Origin: Pilaira anomala
Taxonomy: Eukaryota > Mucoromycota > Mucoromycetes > Mucorales > Mucoraceae
Direction of reading: 5' to 3'
Assembly: GCA_025716855.1 (NCBI GenBank)
Contig: JAIXMQ010000026.1
Location: 62,001 to 126,000 of the forward strand
Length of the DNA stretch: 64,000 bases
Positions 24,060 through 35,953 of this stretch are shown piece after piece; within the stretch, counting starts at the first letter, position 1; the number at the start of each line of letters is the position of its first letter. The notes beneath the pieces were generated by a model, which made no database searches, was not told the origin of the DNA, and worked only from the letters and a program-made list of their open reading frames with translations. The position numbers and the translations under genes are program-made.

Positions 24060-24426
24060 AAATAATGGCTTTTGTTGTGCGTGTATGTTCTTTTATCACA
24101 TTCGATGCTTGACTGACCTTCAAACAAGTCTTTTTGGTTTTGATTTTGATGTAGCAAGTACAACTTAATTAAGTTGCATGAAAGATGAAATTAGTCCTCT
24201 TTTTTTTTAAATGAAAATTTATGCAGCTTTCTTAATTTCGTGATTTTGAATGCATAGCTTTTCGTGTATAATCTAAAAAAGAAAAAAAAAAGTATAAAAA
24301 AGGAACGGGAGAAAATCGTACAAATCGCAATTCGCTTTTTTTCATAATTACTAAACCAAATGCTTATTTTTATGCGCGTGTTGTATGTGTTTCTATTCTA
24401 CATTTTTAAGTTTATTTTTGTATCTG

Positions 24427-24427
<1 letters not shown>

Positions 24428-24498
<71 letters not shown>
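24428..24498. repeat. (TG)n microsatellite, about 35 units
   Basis: An uninterrupted dinucleotide repeat ending 20 bp downstream of the uL3m stop codon, so within its probable 3' UTR. It creates long false Cys-Val and Thr-His frames. Confidence 0.95.
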
Positions 24499-24505
<7 letters not shown>

Positions 24506-24518
24506 CGAGTGTGAGAGA

Positions 24519-25570
24519 TTATTTACTAATAGTGGGGAAAGGTGGTGGGATAGATTCCTTGGGGAAAAGTTTATCACCACGCAACTTGACAGCATCCTTG
24601 ATCTTTACAAATTGATCATCGAAACCAGGTACAGAACCCTTTACGTAAACCAAGTTCATGGCAGGATCAATCTTAATGACCTTTAAACTTTGAACTGTAA
24701 CACTTTCACCACCAAGACGACCAGCCATTTTCTTACCCTTGAAAACCTTACTAGGCCACTATATACATCTTGATAGATGAGTGATTTACTCTTTACTTTT
24801 TTTTGAGTGAATTACGTTACCTTACGTTGACCTGTGGAACCACCGGAACGATGGGTTAAAGAAACACCATGAGAGGCAGGAAGACCCTTAAAGTTCCATC
24901 TCTTCATGACACCTGCAAAACCCTTACCAATACTAAAAAAATAAAATAAAAAAACCATTCAATTCCTCTGAAAATTCCAACAATTTCTTTTCCACAAATA
25001 AACTTACGAAGGTGCTGTAACATCAACGTATTGTCCAGTAACGAAATGTTCAGCTGTCAATTCAGTTCCAATAGGTAAAACAGCGTCCTTTGAAACTTTA
25101 AATTCATATAATTTTTGTCTAAGCTCAACACCTAAGGTTTTGAAGTGTTCAATCATAGGTTTAGGTACGTTCTTTTCTTTCTTTGGTGAACAACCGACTT
25201 GTAATGCAGTGTAACCATGCTTTTCCTCAGTACGAACGTCAGTTACGATAACATCCTCCAACTAAAAAAAAAAAAATGCACAATTCCATATCAGTTTTTT
25301 TTTATTCTCTTTCTCACGTTCATAGAAATTATTTGTTAAATATACCTGTAAAACAGTAACAGGCATACGAACACCAGTTTCGCTCCAGATAGAAGTCATA
25401 CCCTTCTTCTTGGCGATGACACCAGTACGAATTGAATCAACAGACCATTGTGCAGGGGTTGCTTGAGCAGAATAAGAACTGGTATGGAAAGTAGCTGCAA
25501 CAATAGAACGCATAGGGTTCATGGCTGTCTTTGCTGCAAAAGCAGACTTTGTGAATAAGCTCATGGACAT
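24519..25570 (-). CDS. Mitochondrial ribosomal protein uL3m, 276 aa
   Basis: Exons 25570-25346, 25261-25008, 24932-24821 and 24758-24519 give 277 codons including stop. The N-terminus ([20 protein letters not shown]) is Arg/Lys/Ser-rich and lacks acids, as a mitochondrial targeting peptide should. The core is typical L3: [12 protein letters not shown], the conserved [15 protein letters not shown] loop that reaches the peptidyl transferase centre, [16 protein letters not shown], and [15 protein letters not shown]. It is the homologue of yeast MRPL9 and an early-assembly 54S protein. The start at 25570 was chosen as the first ATG; a second in-frame Met follows two codons later. Confidence 0.95.
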
Positions 25571-26321
25571 GATGTTGTTTTTGTTCAAAGTTGAAGTCCT
25601 CTCTATCAGAGTTTTAAGGGAGTGGTATGGGGTCCCTCCAAAAAATTATGATATTTTTGAATAACCGATTTACACCCTTTTCAAGGCGGTCACAAAAAAA
25701 AAGCCAATATAAGTGGCTTATCATTGGACTCTCTAAGTGCAATTGTATCCTGCGAAAAAAAAAGGCGATACAAGAAAAAGATGATGCACAGACCTACAAT
25801 TCCATTGTTATCTTGAAAAGAAATTTATTGAAAAAAAAAAAAAAAGATTTTTGTATGTAATCTTTTTGATTGGAAGCTTATACTTTAAGAGCGATCTCGA
25901 GTTTAAAAAGGTCGATCCAGGACAATTTGTTTCCAAGGTTACAAGTCACGAAAAAATCCCCGGGCAACGTATGATTGTTTTGATGCCCTTTCGTTCCTTC
26001 TCCTCTCTTCTCCTTTCCCTTCAAAAGACAATAAACTAATCCTAAATAAACTCAGCCTGAAACAGACTGTTTTTTTTTACACAAGGCGGTTTTTTTTCTC
26101 TCTCTTTCTCTTTCTCTAAAAATCTTTTGTTCTCTTTTATTTATATTAATACGCTTCAAAAAAATATATATATACTTGTCTCTTTTTTTTTCCCTTAATA
26201 AGAACCTAAACAAATAAACAACAAAACTACTACAACAACAATAAAAAAATAATATTAAGTGGGAACGGGAACAACGAAAGAAAATATAAAGACGAGTGCC
26301 CATAAAAAAAACAATGCCAGA
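25571..26321. other. Divergent upstream region of uL3m and the Zn2Cys6 regulator
   Basis: Both genes point away from this region, so it holds both promoters. It contains a pyrimidine-rich CTCTCTTTCTC tract (about 26096-26115) and A/T runs upstream of the regulator start. Frames at 25627-25860 and 25851-26039 have no recognised family. Confidence 0.4.
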
Positions 26322-29171
26322 ATGGACGACTCATCACCACCCACGCCAGAATTACCGGAACGTAAGAACCGACTATCTTCTAACAGTGGAATTAAACGAA
26401 ACAAAGTGAGTCGAGCTTGTGACGAATGTAGAAAAAGAAAGGTAATTTATTTTTTATTTTCTTGTACCTGTATCTCTCTCCCAAATATATACACGATTCA
26501 AGCATATTGTTACTTGTTACTTTCCATCAACTCGTCAAGTTTCACTGAGCACACAATTATATTAAACTCAGATTTTTTTTTAGGTACGTTGCGATGGAGC
26601 TCAACCCTGTGCAAGATGTCAAAAGTCTTCTACAGAATGTATCTTTTCAAACGTCACACCAAAAAGAGGTCCACCCAAACAATATTTAGAACCATTTGAA
26701 AGTAGATTAAAGACTATTGATACTGTATTACAAGTACTTGAACTCTCTTTTGATAAATTAAAAAACAACGAATTAATTAACCATTGGAAAATAAAAGGTT
26801 TGTTACACTCACAATGTCATGAGCTTTATCATTAACCCTTTTTTTTATTATTTTTTTTTATAGATCCAATTATTGAAAACAATACATACCTTGATGTAAC
26901 ATCAATTGGAAATGCATTATATATACCTGATTACCCTGCTCGCGTAGATCGTATAGAACAACAACATATACAAAATTTAAATACAGAACCACAACCTCCT
27001 CCTCAGCTTAGTCTATCTACCAACGCTACAACTACCATCAGACCAGATCTTATTCAGTCCTATTTTGATAACTTGCATTCATCTATGCCATTTATTGATA
27101 AATCCAACCTAACTCAACAAACTACATCTGCTTTATTATTAAATGCCATCTATGCTGTTTCATCAAGATTTATGACAACTCATTCAAATAATAGTGATCC
27201 ACCAGGTTGGAACTATTATAAATCTGCACTCAGTTTAATTGATACTTATTCGGATATACCAAGATTATCAACTGTACAAGCCCTTTTATTATTAACAAAA
27301 TATCATGAATTTATTCATCGTCCCGGTTTCTTTTGGAGAACAAAGTTTTTTATACAGTTGGCTGGCCAAATGTCGAGTGATCTAGGCCTTTGGAAGGAAC
27401 CTTCTTTTGGTACTCGACCTACTTTGGATCATGAATTTGAAATGAGAAGAAGAACCTTTTGGGCCTTATATACTTATCAGGTCTTAATGAGGTATATATA
27501 TATATATATATATAAAAATTAGTAAAAAAAAAATCTAATTGATATTGTTATTGTTATTATAGTACCGAACAGGGATTGCAATTACAATTTCATAGGGATG
27601 AGTGCACGGTCAAATACCCGCACGTCCTTTCGGACGAATCAAGTAGTGAATCAAATGCTGTTTCTAGTTTTTATTGGTTATCCAAGGTGATACACACGCA
27701 AGCCGCTGTACTTGAATTTATGCGAACAAAGTACAACGAAACAAACGAGATGATTGAAAATGAACAAGAAGAATTTCTAAGATTGGAAAGTAATTTGTTA
27801 GATTTAGGAGCTAATTTGCCTCAATTAGTAGAAGACAGTAATATACATGCTTCCTTTGTACATTTAATGTATCATTCTGTTACTGTTCTCTTGTATAGAC
27901 CCTATGCTGACGAAAATCAACATGCAAGATACATTTCTGCTTGTTTATCTTCTGCTTCTACTATCACTCAACTTGTGGATCATTTATTAAATAAAGGAGG
28001 TCCCGATTCATTTTACACCATGGTTCGTGGAAATCAACAAATCGTTTATTGTCTCACTGTAGCCATTACTATTCAAAGAGCTCTTCGAAACCTTTATTCG
28101 ATTGATTCAACAAACGAATTATATGTGAAGACTTGCTCTCTTTTACAAATCATGACACGCAAGTCTCCTGTGACTGAGTTGGAAGATGATAGTTATTATC
28201 ATCAACAGCAACAACAACAGCAGCAGCAGTATTTGGATAGACCCGACTTCTCTATGGTATCTCCTTCGAATACTTCTTCCACAAGGTCTTCTCCTCTTAT
28301 ACCGTCACTAAAATCACCCAATAGTCCTACACCAACCATTAGAAAACGTCATTCAAGATCGTCTCTTCAATTTACGAATTCTGATATTAATTATGTTATG
28401 CAATCTAGTAGTTCCTTTGTACCGGAACTTATGAGCCATCGTATGAGACCTGTTTCGAATAGGTCACCTTATGCCAACAATCGATTATCTGCTCCTGCAT
28501 TGGGTTCGATGTATCAACAATCACCTTATTTTCTTCAAATGCAGCAGCAACAGCAGCAACAGCAACAACAACAACAACAACAGCAACAACAGCAGCACTC
28601 GCCACAACAAAACCAGCACAAACGAATGACAAGTTACTCACAACCTTCGTCACCTACAGCCAGTCAATTTGGTAGTGACTATAGCGGCGGAGGATCGAAT
28701 ATGGTCCCATCTTTCCCAGTGGTAGCGCCTATGCGATCTACGTCAATTTCAAGGAAGACGGGACTGCGGCGTAGTGCATCTTCTACAGGGGAATTTGTGG
28801 TCCCATCACAACAGCGTACGCGTACATCCCAACCGTACATGAACCCTCGTCGACACACGTTAACGAATTCGACACCACCCGATCTTTCGAACGTGATTGT
28901 TTCAACATCCCCGTCTTCGATCGTCATACCGCCTTCACCTCGTAACTTGCATGCGATGGCAGTTCGAAATAATCGGTTCTCTGCACCCGCTATAAGCAGC
29001 ACACATACCCAGTTACCTTATATGATACCAATCACGCAACAACAACAAAATCAACAACATATGGTGTTGGATCCTTCCTTTCCAATGGATCCTGTCATAC
29101 CTGATTCTCCAAATGAGTCCATGATGGGGTTATTGTCAAATAATTCTTGGGATACTTATCCACAGCCTTAA
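26322..29171 (+). CDS. Zn(II)2Cys6 fungal transcription factor, 856 aa
   Basis: Exons 26322-26441, 26584-26797, 26864-27491 and 27563-29171 give 857 codons including stop. The binuclear zinc cluster (residues about 32-58) reads CDECRKRK then VRCDGAQPCARCQ and TEC, that is CX2CX6CX5CX2CX6C, split by intron 1. Behind it lie a linker and a dimerisation helix (residues about 75-95). The fungal-specific regulatory domain spans roughly 140-400, with MPFIDKSNLT, ALLLLTKYHEF, GLWKEP and the conserved RRRTFWALYTYQ. The C-terminal half is low-complexity with two poly-Gln tracts (about 28200-28229 and 28542-28595) and many Ser/Pro, as in activation domains. The target pathway cannot be read from this sequence. 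Confidence 0.9.
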
Positions 29172-30011
29172 ATTATATGTACATTTTATCAAAAAACAAA
29201 AAAAAAAAAATATCCACATGCGCACACATACTCTCTCCCCTCAAGAAAAAAAAATTTGTTTTTATTTTATTATATTTTAGAATAAAAATTATATATATGT
29301 TTATGGTTCAAAAAAAAAAAAAAAAAAAAAAAAAAGCTCATCATCTTATTAAAATCAAAGATACAGGTACCTTTCTAGTTTTGAAACGTAATTTTAAATA
29401 GAAGTTATGGCTACTAATATCTATTTTTTTTTTTAAAAGTAAAGAAAGGAGAGATGTATTTATATGTTTTTAATAAGTTGGACATAAATGATATCGTATC
29501 TACTCTCCTAATAAAACCTAATATATATAACATTTCATTTATTTTATAATTATTTATGATATATTATTATAATCAACATATTTACTCCATATAAAGATAA
29601 TTACTTTCTTTACTAATGTCACGTAAATCTGTTTGCTCATTTGTATAAAGTGTTATTTTATACGCCATGAACGATTGACAGATCTTTCCAGCTTCCGCCG
29701 TGCTACAAATGAATTGGAACTAAATTTAATTACTGGTAGTTAATAGTAATTCTGGTATAAAAGGGATGACTTATTCTACTAAGAAAAACTCTAAATCATT
29801 TTTAAAAGAGAAATTCATACTTTTTATTTTATTATATATCTCGTTCATTCACTATAGAAAATTAAATCTATAGAAAATAGCATTTATTTTAAAAATAAGC
29901 TGTGGTGACAACATTTTAAAGAGATATGTAAAGAAATATAAAAAAAAAGAATATGACTGAACATAAAAATATAATATTTTATAAATTTGGGTCACAAATT
30001 TTCTCCATTTT
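29172..30011. other. Spacer between the Zn2Cys6 regulator and Cid1-like copy D
   Basis: Very AT-rich, with an A run of about 25 at 29311-29335. These are the 3' flanks of two convergent genes. No further feature was recognised. Confidence 0.5.
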
Positions 30012-31677
30012 TTAAAGAGTTCTTAGCATTAAGAGACAAGTAGATGATGCCTTCGAAGTATTAGTTGCGAAAGGTTTTTCTAAAATAAATAAAATTAATA
30101 GCTCAAAAAATAATAGAATTGCGTATGTATGTACCGGTACTTACGATATATTTTTTTCAGGTACAAAGGGTCCTTCTGTGGCCATTTTTTTCTAAATTAT
30201 AAGGTGTTCCATCACTGTTTATAATTGAGATTGGTCTATAATTCAAGCTGTAAGAATAAAAATGAAAAAATCCGATCAAAAAATAATCTAAATTTTCATT
30301 GTTTTCGCTAACCCAAAGGCTTGATTCTGACTCTTCAAAGTTATCAGTACCGTTAAATTCTTTTGTAACCGAGTTTTTGATACGAATACAATCATACAAT
30401 TTTATGTAAGATTCAATAATTCCATCTTGAAATCAGATAAACCTGACCATTATGTCTATTGAAGCGACATCTAGTTGGCTTGCAACTTATAAGAGGGTTT
30501 TGAAGACTTATAATAATAGATTTTTTTCTTACACACATTAAGAATATTAAAACCATTAGTACATAGCTTGTGATACTTAAAAGTTGATGGTAATAATTTA
30601 AAAGCAAGTTAAAAAATAAACCTGTTTCGTACAAGAGATAGATATTTACCTTTCGTAAGTGAGTGACTTTTAGTAAAATGAATTACTGCAGACACTAATG
30701 GCTTAGCCCTTTTGTTAACTTGAAGTATTCTAGTATTATCTCATTGCGTTCATAAATCAGGCGCAAGTCAACACCAATACGACAGTTTGTTTTGGTGATA
30801 AGATCATAAAAGTTGCACCGGTTTGGTTCATCAGGTATTACGATATTTTCCATACCAATGTTTTCAAGATGTGTAAATAGAAATTCAGAGTTAAGCAGAT
30901 TCGCTTCCCAATTTTCGGGATTAAATAATTCAGAGCTCCTCAAAGGCAATTCGAATTAGCATGACAACTACACTGCTATTATTACAAAGCTCCCGTTTTG
31001 ATAATCTACTTAAGTCTTTTAGTTTTTAAGCTTTTTAATTCGATTTTTTTTTTTTAAAAAAATAGTTACCCTGTAAGCCCAATACTTGCCCAAATACTGG
31101 CAAATACTTTTTGTACCATTTCATGCACTCTATTTCTTACATCTCTATGCGCAGAGTATTGATGCTCAGGTATGAGATGATACTATCTATTTATATTTAT
31201 TAGTTGATTTACATTTGAAAAGTTCTTGTTTACTACCTCGATGCTCTTATGTATTTGTTTGGTAATCTCTTCAGAAACCTCCGATAAACCTTTTGGAATA
31301 CGATATATTATAAATAAGGGCTCTTTATAAAGAACATGTAGGATTTTAAAGATCGGAACATCTTTTTTTCGCGACATTCGACCTAGTTGTACCTGTTAAC
31401 AGCCATAATCTCGCACATCCAATTATTACCAGAGTCTTTGTCAGCAAAGTTACGGTCATAATAATCCGTAATAAAATTTTTTTGTAGGTAAGCTGTCATA
31501 TCTAGCTAAAATTTCTTCAAGTTCTTCCAACATATTTTGACATAAAAATGTCTCAAAATTGTTTAGTAAGACAACATTTGCAGCTGATCTATCTTTATTA
31601 TTATCAGTTATGCTGTTATCATAGGCGTACCTAAATGATGTCATCATAAGAGATATAATGTGGTTTTCAATAGACAT
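30012..31677 (-). pseudogene. Cid1-like homologue, copy D, frameshifted
   Basis: It shows the exon plan of copies E-G but has at least three single-base frame changes: near 30945 (after VVVMLIRI, before PLRSSELF), near 30710 (before RAKPLVSAVIHFT) and near 30435 (between VYLISRW and IIESYIKLYDC). Recognisable parts: N-terminal MTSFRYAYDNSITDN, KEPLFIIYRIP, a catalytic segment in which both DxD positions are Val, NCRIGVD (third Asp replaced by Arg), and TSYVLMVLIFLM. It is most like copy F. Few changes elsewhere imply a recent loss. Assembly errors could mimic a frameshift, but three of them in one gene make that less likely. Confidence 0.75.
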
Positions 31678-31906
31678 TCTTGAAGTACAAACAAAAACAA
31701 AAATAAAAGTTGTTGAATAAAGAGAAATGAAGAATTAAGCATTCATTATTCATTTTTTTTTGTAAAGCAAATGGAAATTGGTTCAGTTTATTTATAGATG
31801 TCACAGGAAGGTTTTATCATTTTTTTTACATGGCAGGTGTTAAACTAGTAATTATTTATCTGTTACGAAATACATTATATTTATGCAGATGTTAGTAAGA
31901 ACTATA

Positions 31907-33641
31907 TCAAGTTTCCATCGTGTCACAAATGTTTTCAAACGAGCTTCCACGTCTTAATTTTACTGATGCAGAATGAAAGGTTTTGGAAATATTTTCCATT
32001 GAACGATAATGGCAACTACTCCTAAAAGAAGCATCAGTTTCGATTTATTTGTTCAATTGATAAACTTACGCAATATTTTTCTGGGGCAGAAAAGGGTCTT
32101 GAATGTAAACATGATATCTTTGCCATTCTTCTTTTTTTAATTCAAGCACTTCATAATTATTAAGTGATACCTTTTTGTAATTCTTTACTTTTGAATAATA
32201 GTCTAAAAATCCCAGGAATAATGCACCTGTATTTTCATTGTTTTGACTATACCAAATAGTGCAATTTGTACCACTGTTACCATTGTTGTTATAAGTATAT
32301 GTTCTTTTGTTGATTATACGAACACATGTATGGTAAGAGAGGTCAATATAATGTGTCTCATTATTGAAAGATCTTTCGACAGGACCATTATTGCAATTAT
32401 AAAAACAATCAGGAGAGTTACAGTCACCAAAAGAGTTTTGAAGATTAGGTATTATAGGATTCTCGATCACATTCATTAAAAAATGAAGTAGCATAAAGAT
32501 GTATGAATAGGAACTCAAAGTAAATCCCTGGTATGCTACCATTTAAAGAAAATTAATATCATCATTTTTTTTTCGATAATACTCACATTTGTTGATCTTT
32601 TTCAATTTAGTAAAGTATAAAATAATGGTGATTAATGACCTTATTCTTTTATCGAGTTTCAAGTATTCAGCAATAAGTAAATCCCTATCATAAATAAAAC
32701 AATCATCAACACCTATCGAGCCTTTCATGCCTGTTACAGGGTCTGTAAATATAGTCTTTTTCGCCAAAGGCATTGGTAAAGTTGCCTCCATACCTACATC
32801 ACGAAGACAAGCAGCCAAATAATATACGTCATATATACTTGTTTTCCAGTTTGGACTGTTACGTTGTAATGCATCCTTTTTAAGTGTACTTTGAGGAATA
32901 CGGATACCCAGGGTAATATATCCGTCGTTAAGACTTAACTGATTATTAATAGGGCTAATAAATCAAAAAAAGAAAAAGAGTTTAAGCACTTTAAACCATA
33001 ATAACTATTTACTAGTTACCCAAGAAGTTGAATGATTAAATTTGAATCTCCAAGAGCTTTATTTAACCGAGAATTTAGAGAGATTTTAATAGAACTCAGA
33101 ACTTTGTAATGATCTTCTGATAAAGAATTAACCTTGATATGTTTATATAGGGCAATATTAATAAACAAAAAATAATACGACTTAATAATTTTCTTACATG
33201 ATTGTAGCATATGTTGATTTCCTTAGAAAGCTTTTTTTCAATAGCTTCATACATTTCTTGTGTTTCATGGTCGTACGACACTAAATTTGGGTCTTGATAT
33301 AATACAAACAAATTGTATGTATGGAAAAAGTCAGATTTTAAAGGCGGGAAGTGATGGATATGAATATATTTGCTGCCATGTATTATACGGTATGACCATT
33401 CCGTTTTCCATTCTCTACCGGAAATACAGAGACCTTGCACCATAAGAAAGCTGTAAAGATCATCGAATTCTTCTACAACTGTTTTGTAATCTTTTTCTAA
33501 AAACTCCTTTAAATAATTTTCTAAAGCCTTAAAAGTGACAACAAACAGCTTATCTCCTTGGTATTCGCTGTCTACTATATCGTTATCTTTTGCAAATTTT
33601 ATTATTCTTTCTAAAAAATAAATGGTAGATTTTATATGCAT
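31907..33641 (-). CDS. Cid1-like pseudoenzyme, copy E, 501 aa
   Basis: Exons 33641-33198, 33132-33020, 32954-32587, 32535-32070 and 32021-31907 give 502 codons including stop. The N-terminal 148 residues (for example FKALENYLKEFLEKDYK, FFHTYNLFVLYQDP) form a region absent from copies A-C. The nucleotidyltransferase segment reads GPINNQLSLNDGYITLGI, so GS is GP and the DxD pair is Y and T; the third Asp position is Ser (KGSIGVDD). The central helix LSSYSYIFMLLHFLMNVIENP and the end motif DPFLPQKNIA are kept. All catalytic carboxylates are gone while the spliced frame is intact, so it is probably a non-catalytic protein under some selection. It is closest to copy G. Confidence 0.78.
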
Positions 33642-33686
33642 TTAGAATATTGAATATTATAGATACACAATTAAAAGAAACAAAGA

Positions 33687-33722
<36 letters not shown>

Positions 33723-33976
33723 AACATAACAAAACCACAGATTTATAATTTTTTGGCTAACTATTATGTCATTGAGATATGATTTTTAGGAAGGGACGGT
33801 ATTTCTTTTTTTATCTTGTAATAGTAGTTAGGTTATAAATGAGAACAAAAAAAAACAAAAAAGTGATTAATTAATACAAGTAGATAACAGGCAAGGTCTA
33901 TGTTGTATTTCTGTTTAGTAAATTATATTTTATTCAATATAATATATTGAACATGGCAGGTAGGAAAATATAAACA
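33642..33976. other. Spacer between copies E and F
   Basis: Upstream region of copy E and 3' flank of copy F, with an A run of about 31 at 33690-33720. Nothing else was recognised. Confidence 0.5.
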
Positions 33977-35762
33977 TTAAGCTGAAGCTTCAACGTCTTT
34001 TTTTATAAGCGATTCACATATATCTTTAAAGCTTGCTCCGTCTGTTAAAGCATCCCTGGCATAAATAAAATGTTCAATAATAATTTCTCGATTGCGGTTT
34101 TTACATGTTGATCTAAAAAAAAAAAAAAAAAATGAAATGAAAACTCTATTTATATAAACAAAAAACATATGTGGATATTTACGTAAGATTTCTGTGAGTT
34201 ATAAACGGATCCTGGACAAATATAGGCGCTTTGCTGTAGTCCCCTTTATCCAAATTAAACAGTTTACCATTGTTTTCAATGATAGATATCGATGTAAATC
34301 TGTTTCTGAAAGAGTAAAAGTTGAAGAACTTGATCAAGAGTAAACCCAAATTACTATTGTTTCTTCTATTCCATACAGTTAATTTTGAACTAACCCTAGA
34401 ACCAAGGGTGTTATTAAACTCGCCTGTAGTTAAATTTCTGACGATTACACAATTATGGTACTTGACATAATACTCTTTGATTTCGTGATTAAACTTGGTT
34501 ATTGAATGTACATCTTTTCTGTTGAATCTGCAGTGGGGTGCTCTACATTTAATCGGAAGGTTTTGGAGACTTACAATAACTGGATATTTTAGCCCACACA
34601 TTAAGAAATGTATAACCATAAGGATATAACAAGTAGTGCTTGGAAAACGAAAGTCATCCGCTACAAAAAGATATAAAAAAATGAATTAAACGATGTGTCT
34701 ACTAATTTTTAGTGCATTTAACATATTTACATTTATGGAGATGATGTCTTCCTGTAAAATGCACGACGGCAGCTGCTAAAGACTTGACCCTTTTGTCTAA
34801 CTTAAAATACTCTAGAATCAGATCATCTCTTTCATAAACTAGTCCCGTGTTTAAACTAATCCTGCATTCCCTTCCAGTTATGGGATCGTCGAACTTGCAT
34901 CGATTAGCCTTCATAATCAACTCAATATTTTCCATGCCTATATTGATGAGGTGCATTGCTAGATATTCTAAATTATATGGACTTGTACTCCAATTTTTAG
35001 AAGCCATCATTTCGTTAACCTCTTTCAATTTGTTTGAAGGGATACGAATGACCATGAAAATCCCAGAAGAGTTTATTGCAAGTCCTTTTTTGGCAGATCT
35101 ACGTAAAACACATATTAGATTTTCTTTCTCACGCCCACTCTTATAAATACATTTACCCAATAAGTTCAGCAGTCGCACCAACATCTGAAAAAACATTTTT
35201 TACCATGTCATTTACTCTATTTCTTACATTATTAAATATAGCATATTGACTTTTTGGAATAAGGTGCTCCTATATAACATCGATAATATATCTATTAATA
35301 CTGATGCACACAATATTTCTTAATTGATTTTCTTACATCCAAACTTTTATTTATTTGATCAGTTAATGTGATGTGACCATCATAAACCCTTTGGGGATAT
35401 ATTATAAACAAGGGTTCTATGTACTTGATATATAATTTCAAACTCGGAAATCGTAAGCTTTTGGGGCGCTTAAGATAGTTGTAATTATTGACGGTTGTAA
35501 CTTCACACTTCCATACACTTTCAGAATCTTTGTCACCATATTTGTGATTGGAATTGACTTTAAAGAATTTCTGTAGACTATCATATGTTGTCAACATTTT
35601 CTCAAATTCATTTAACATATTTTGACGTAAATACTTCTCGAGATCCTTTAAACGCATAACTTTTGCAGTAGTCTTTTTTTTATTATCTTCAGCTATACTG
35701 TTATCATATACGTATTTGAAAGAGGTTTGTATAAGAGTTAAAAATCTTTCATCGTTGGTCAT
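33977..35762 (-). CDS. Cid1-like pseudoenzyme, copy F, 506 aa
   Basis: Exons 35762-35337, 35269-35157, 35098-34731, 34660-34183 and 34112-33977 give 507 codons including stop. The N-terminal extension begins MTNDERFLTLIQTSFKYVYD and contains EPLFIIYPQRVYDG. The catalytic segment GSAKKGLAINSSGIFMVI keeps GS but has Gly and Phe at the DxD positions, and the third Asp is Arg (RECRISLN). YERDDLILEYFKLDKRVK, the central helix YILMVIHFLMCGLKYPVIV and DPFITHRNLT are retained. It is paralogous to copy D (same N-terminal type) and sits in the same order, followed downstream by an E/G-type gene. A role as a binding or scaffold protein is inference only. Confidence 0.78.
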
Positions 35763-35953
35763 TTTTTGAATTTTGAGGTTAAACTGGAAAAATAATGTTA
35801 TGGGAAAAAACAAAAAAATATTCTATGATGCAAAATAAAATCTTTTTATCTTTTCGCACGAAATCTGATAAATTATACATAATAAACTTTTTTTTTTATA
35901 TATATTTAAAACGAGATTCATACAAAAGAAGGCTTGACCTAACTATGCTAAAT

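Noticed and set aside
24360..24686. Long Cys-Val and Thr-His rich frames
   Set aside because: They are translations of the (TG)n microsatellite and of the uL3m tail in the wrong strand.
28429..29002. Minus-strand frames across the poly-Gln region of the Zn2Cys6 regulator
   Set aside because: These are shadows of the CAG/CAA repeat and the Ser/Pro-rich coding sequence on the plus strand.
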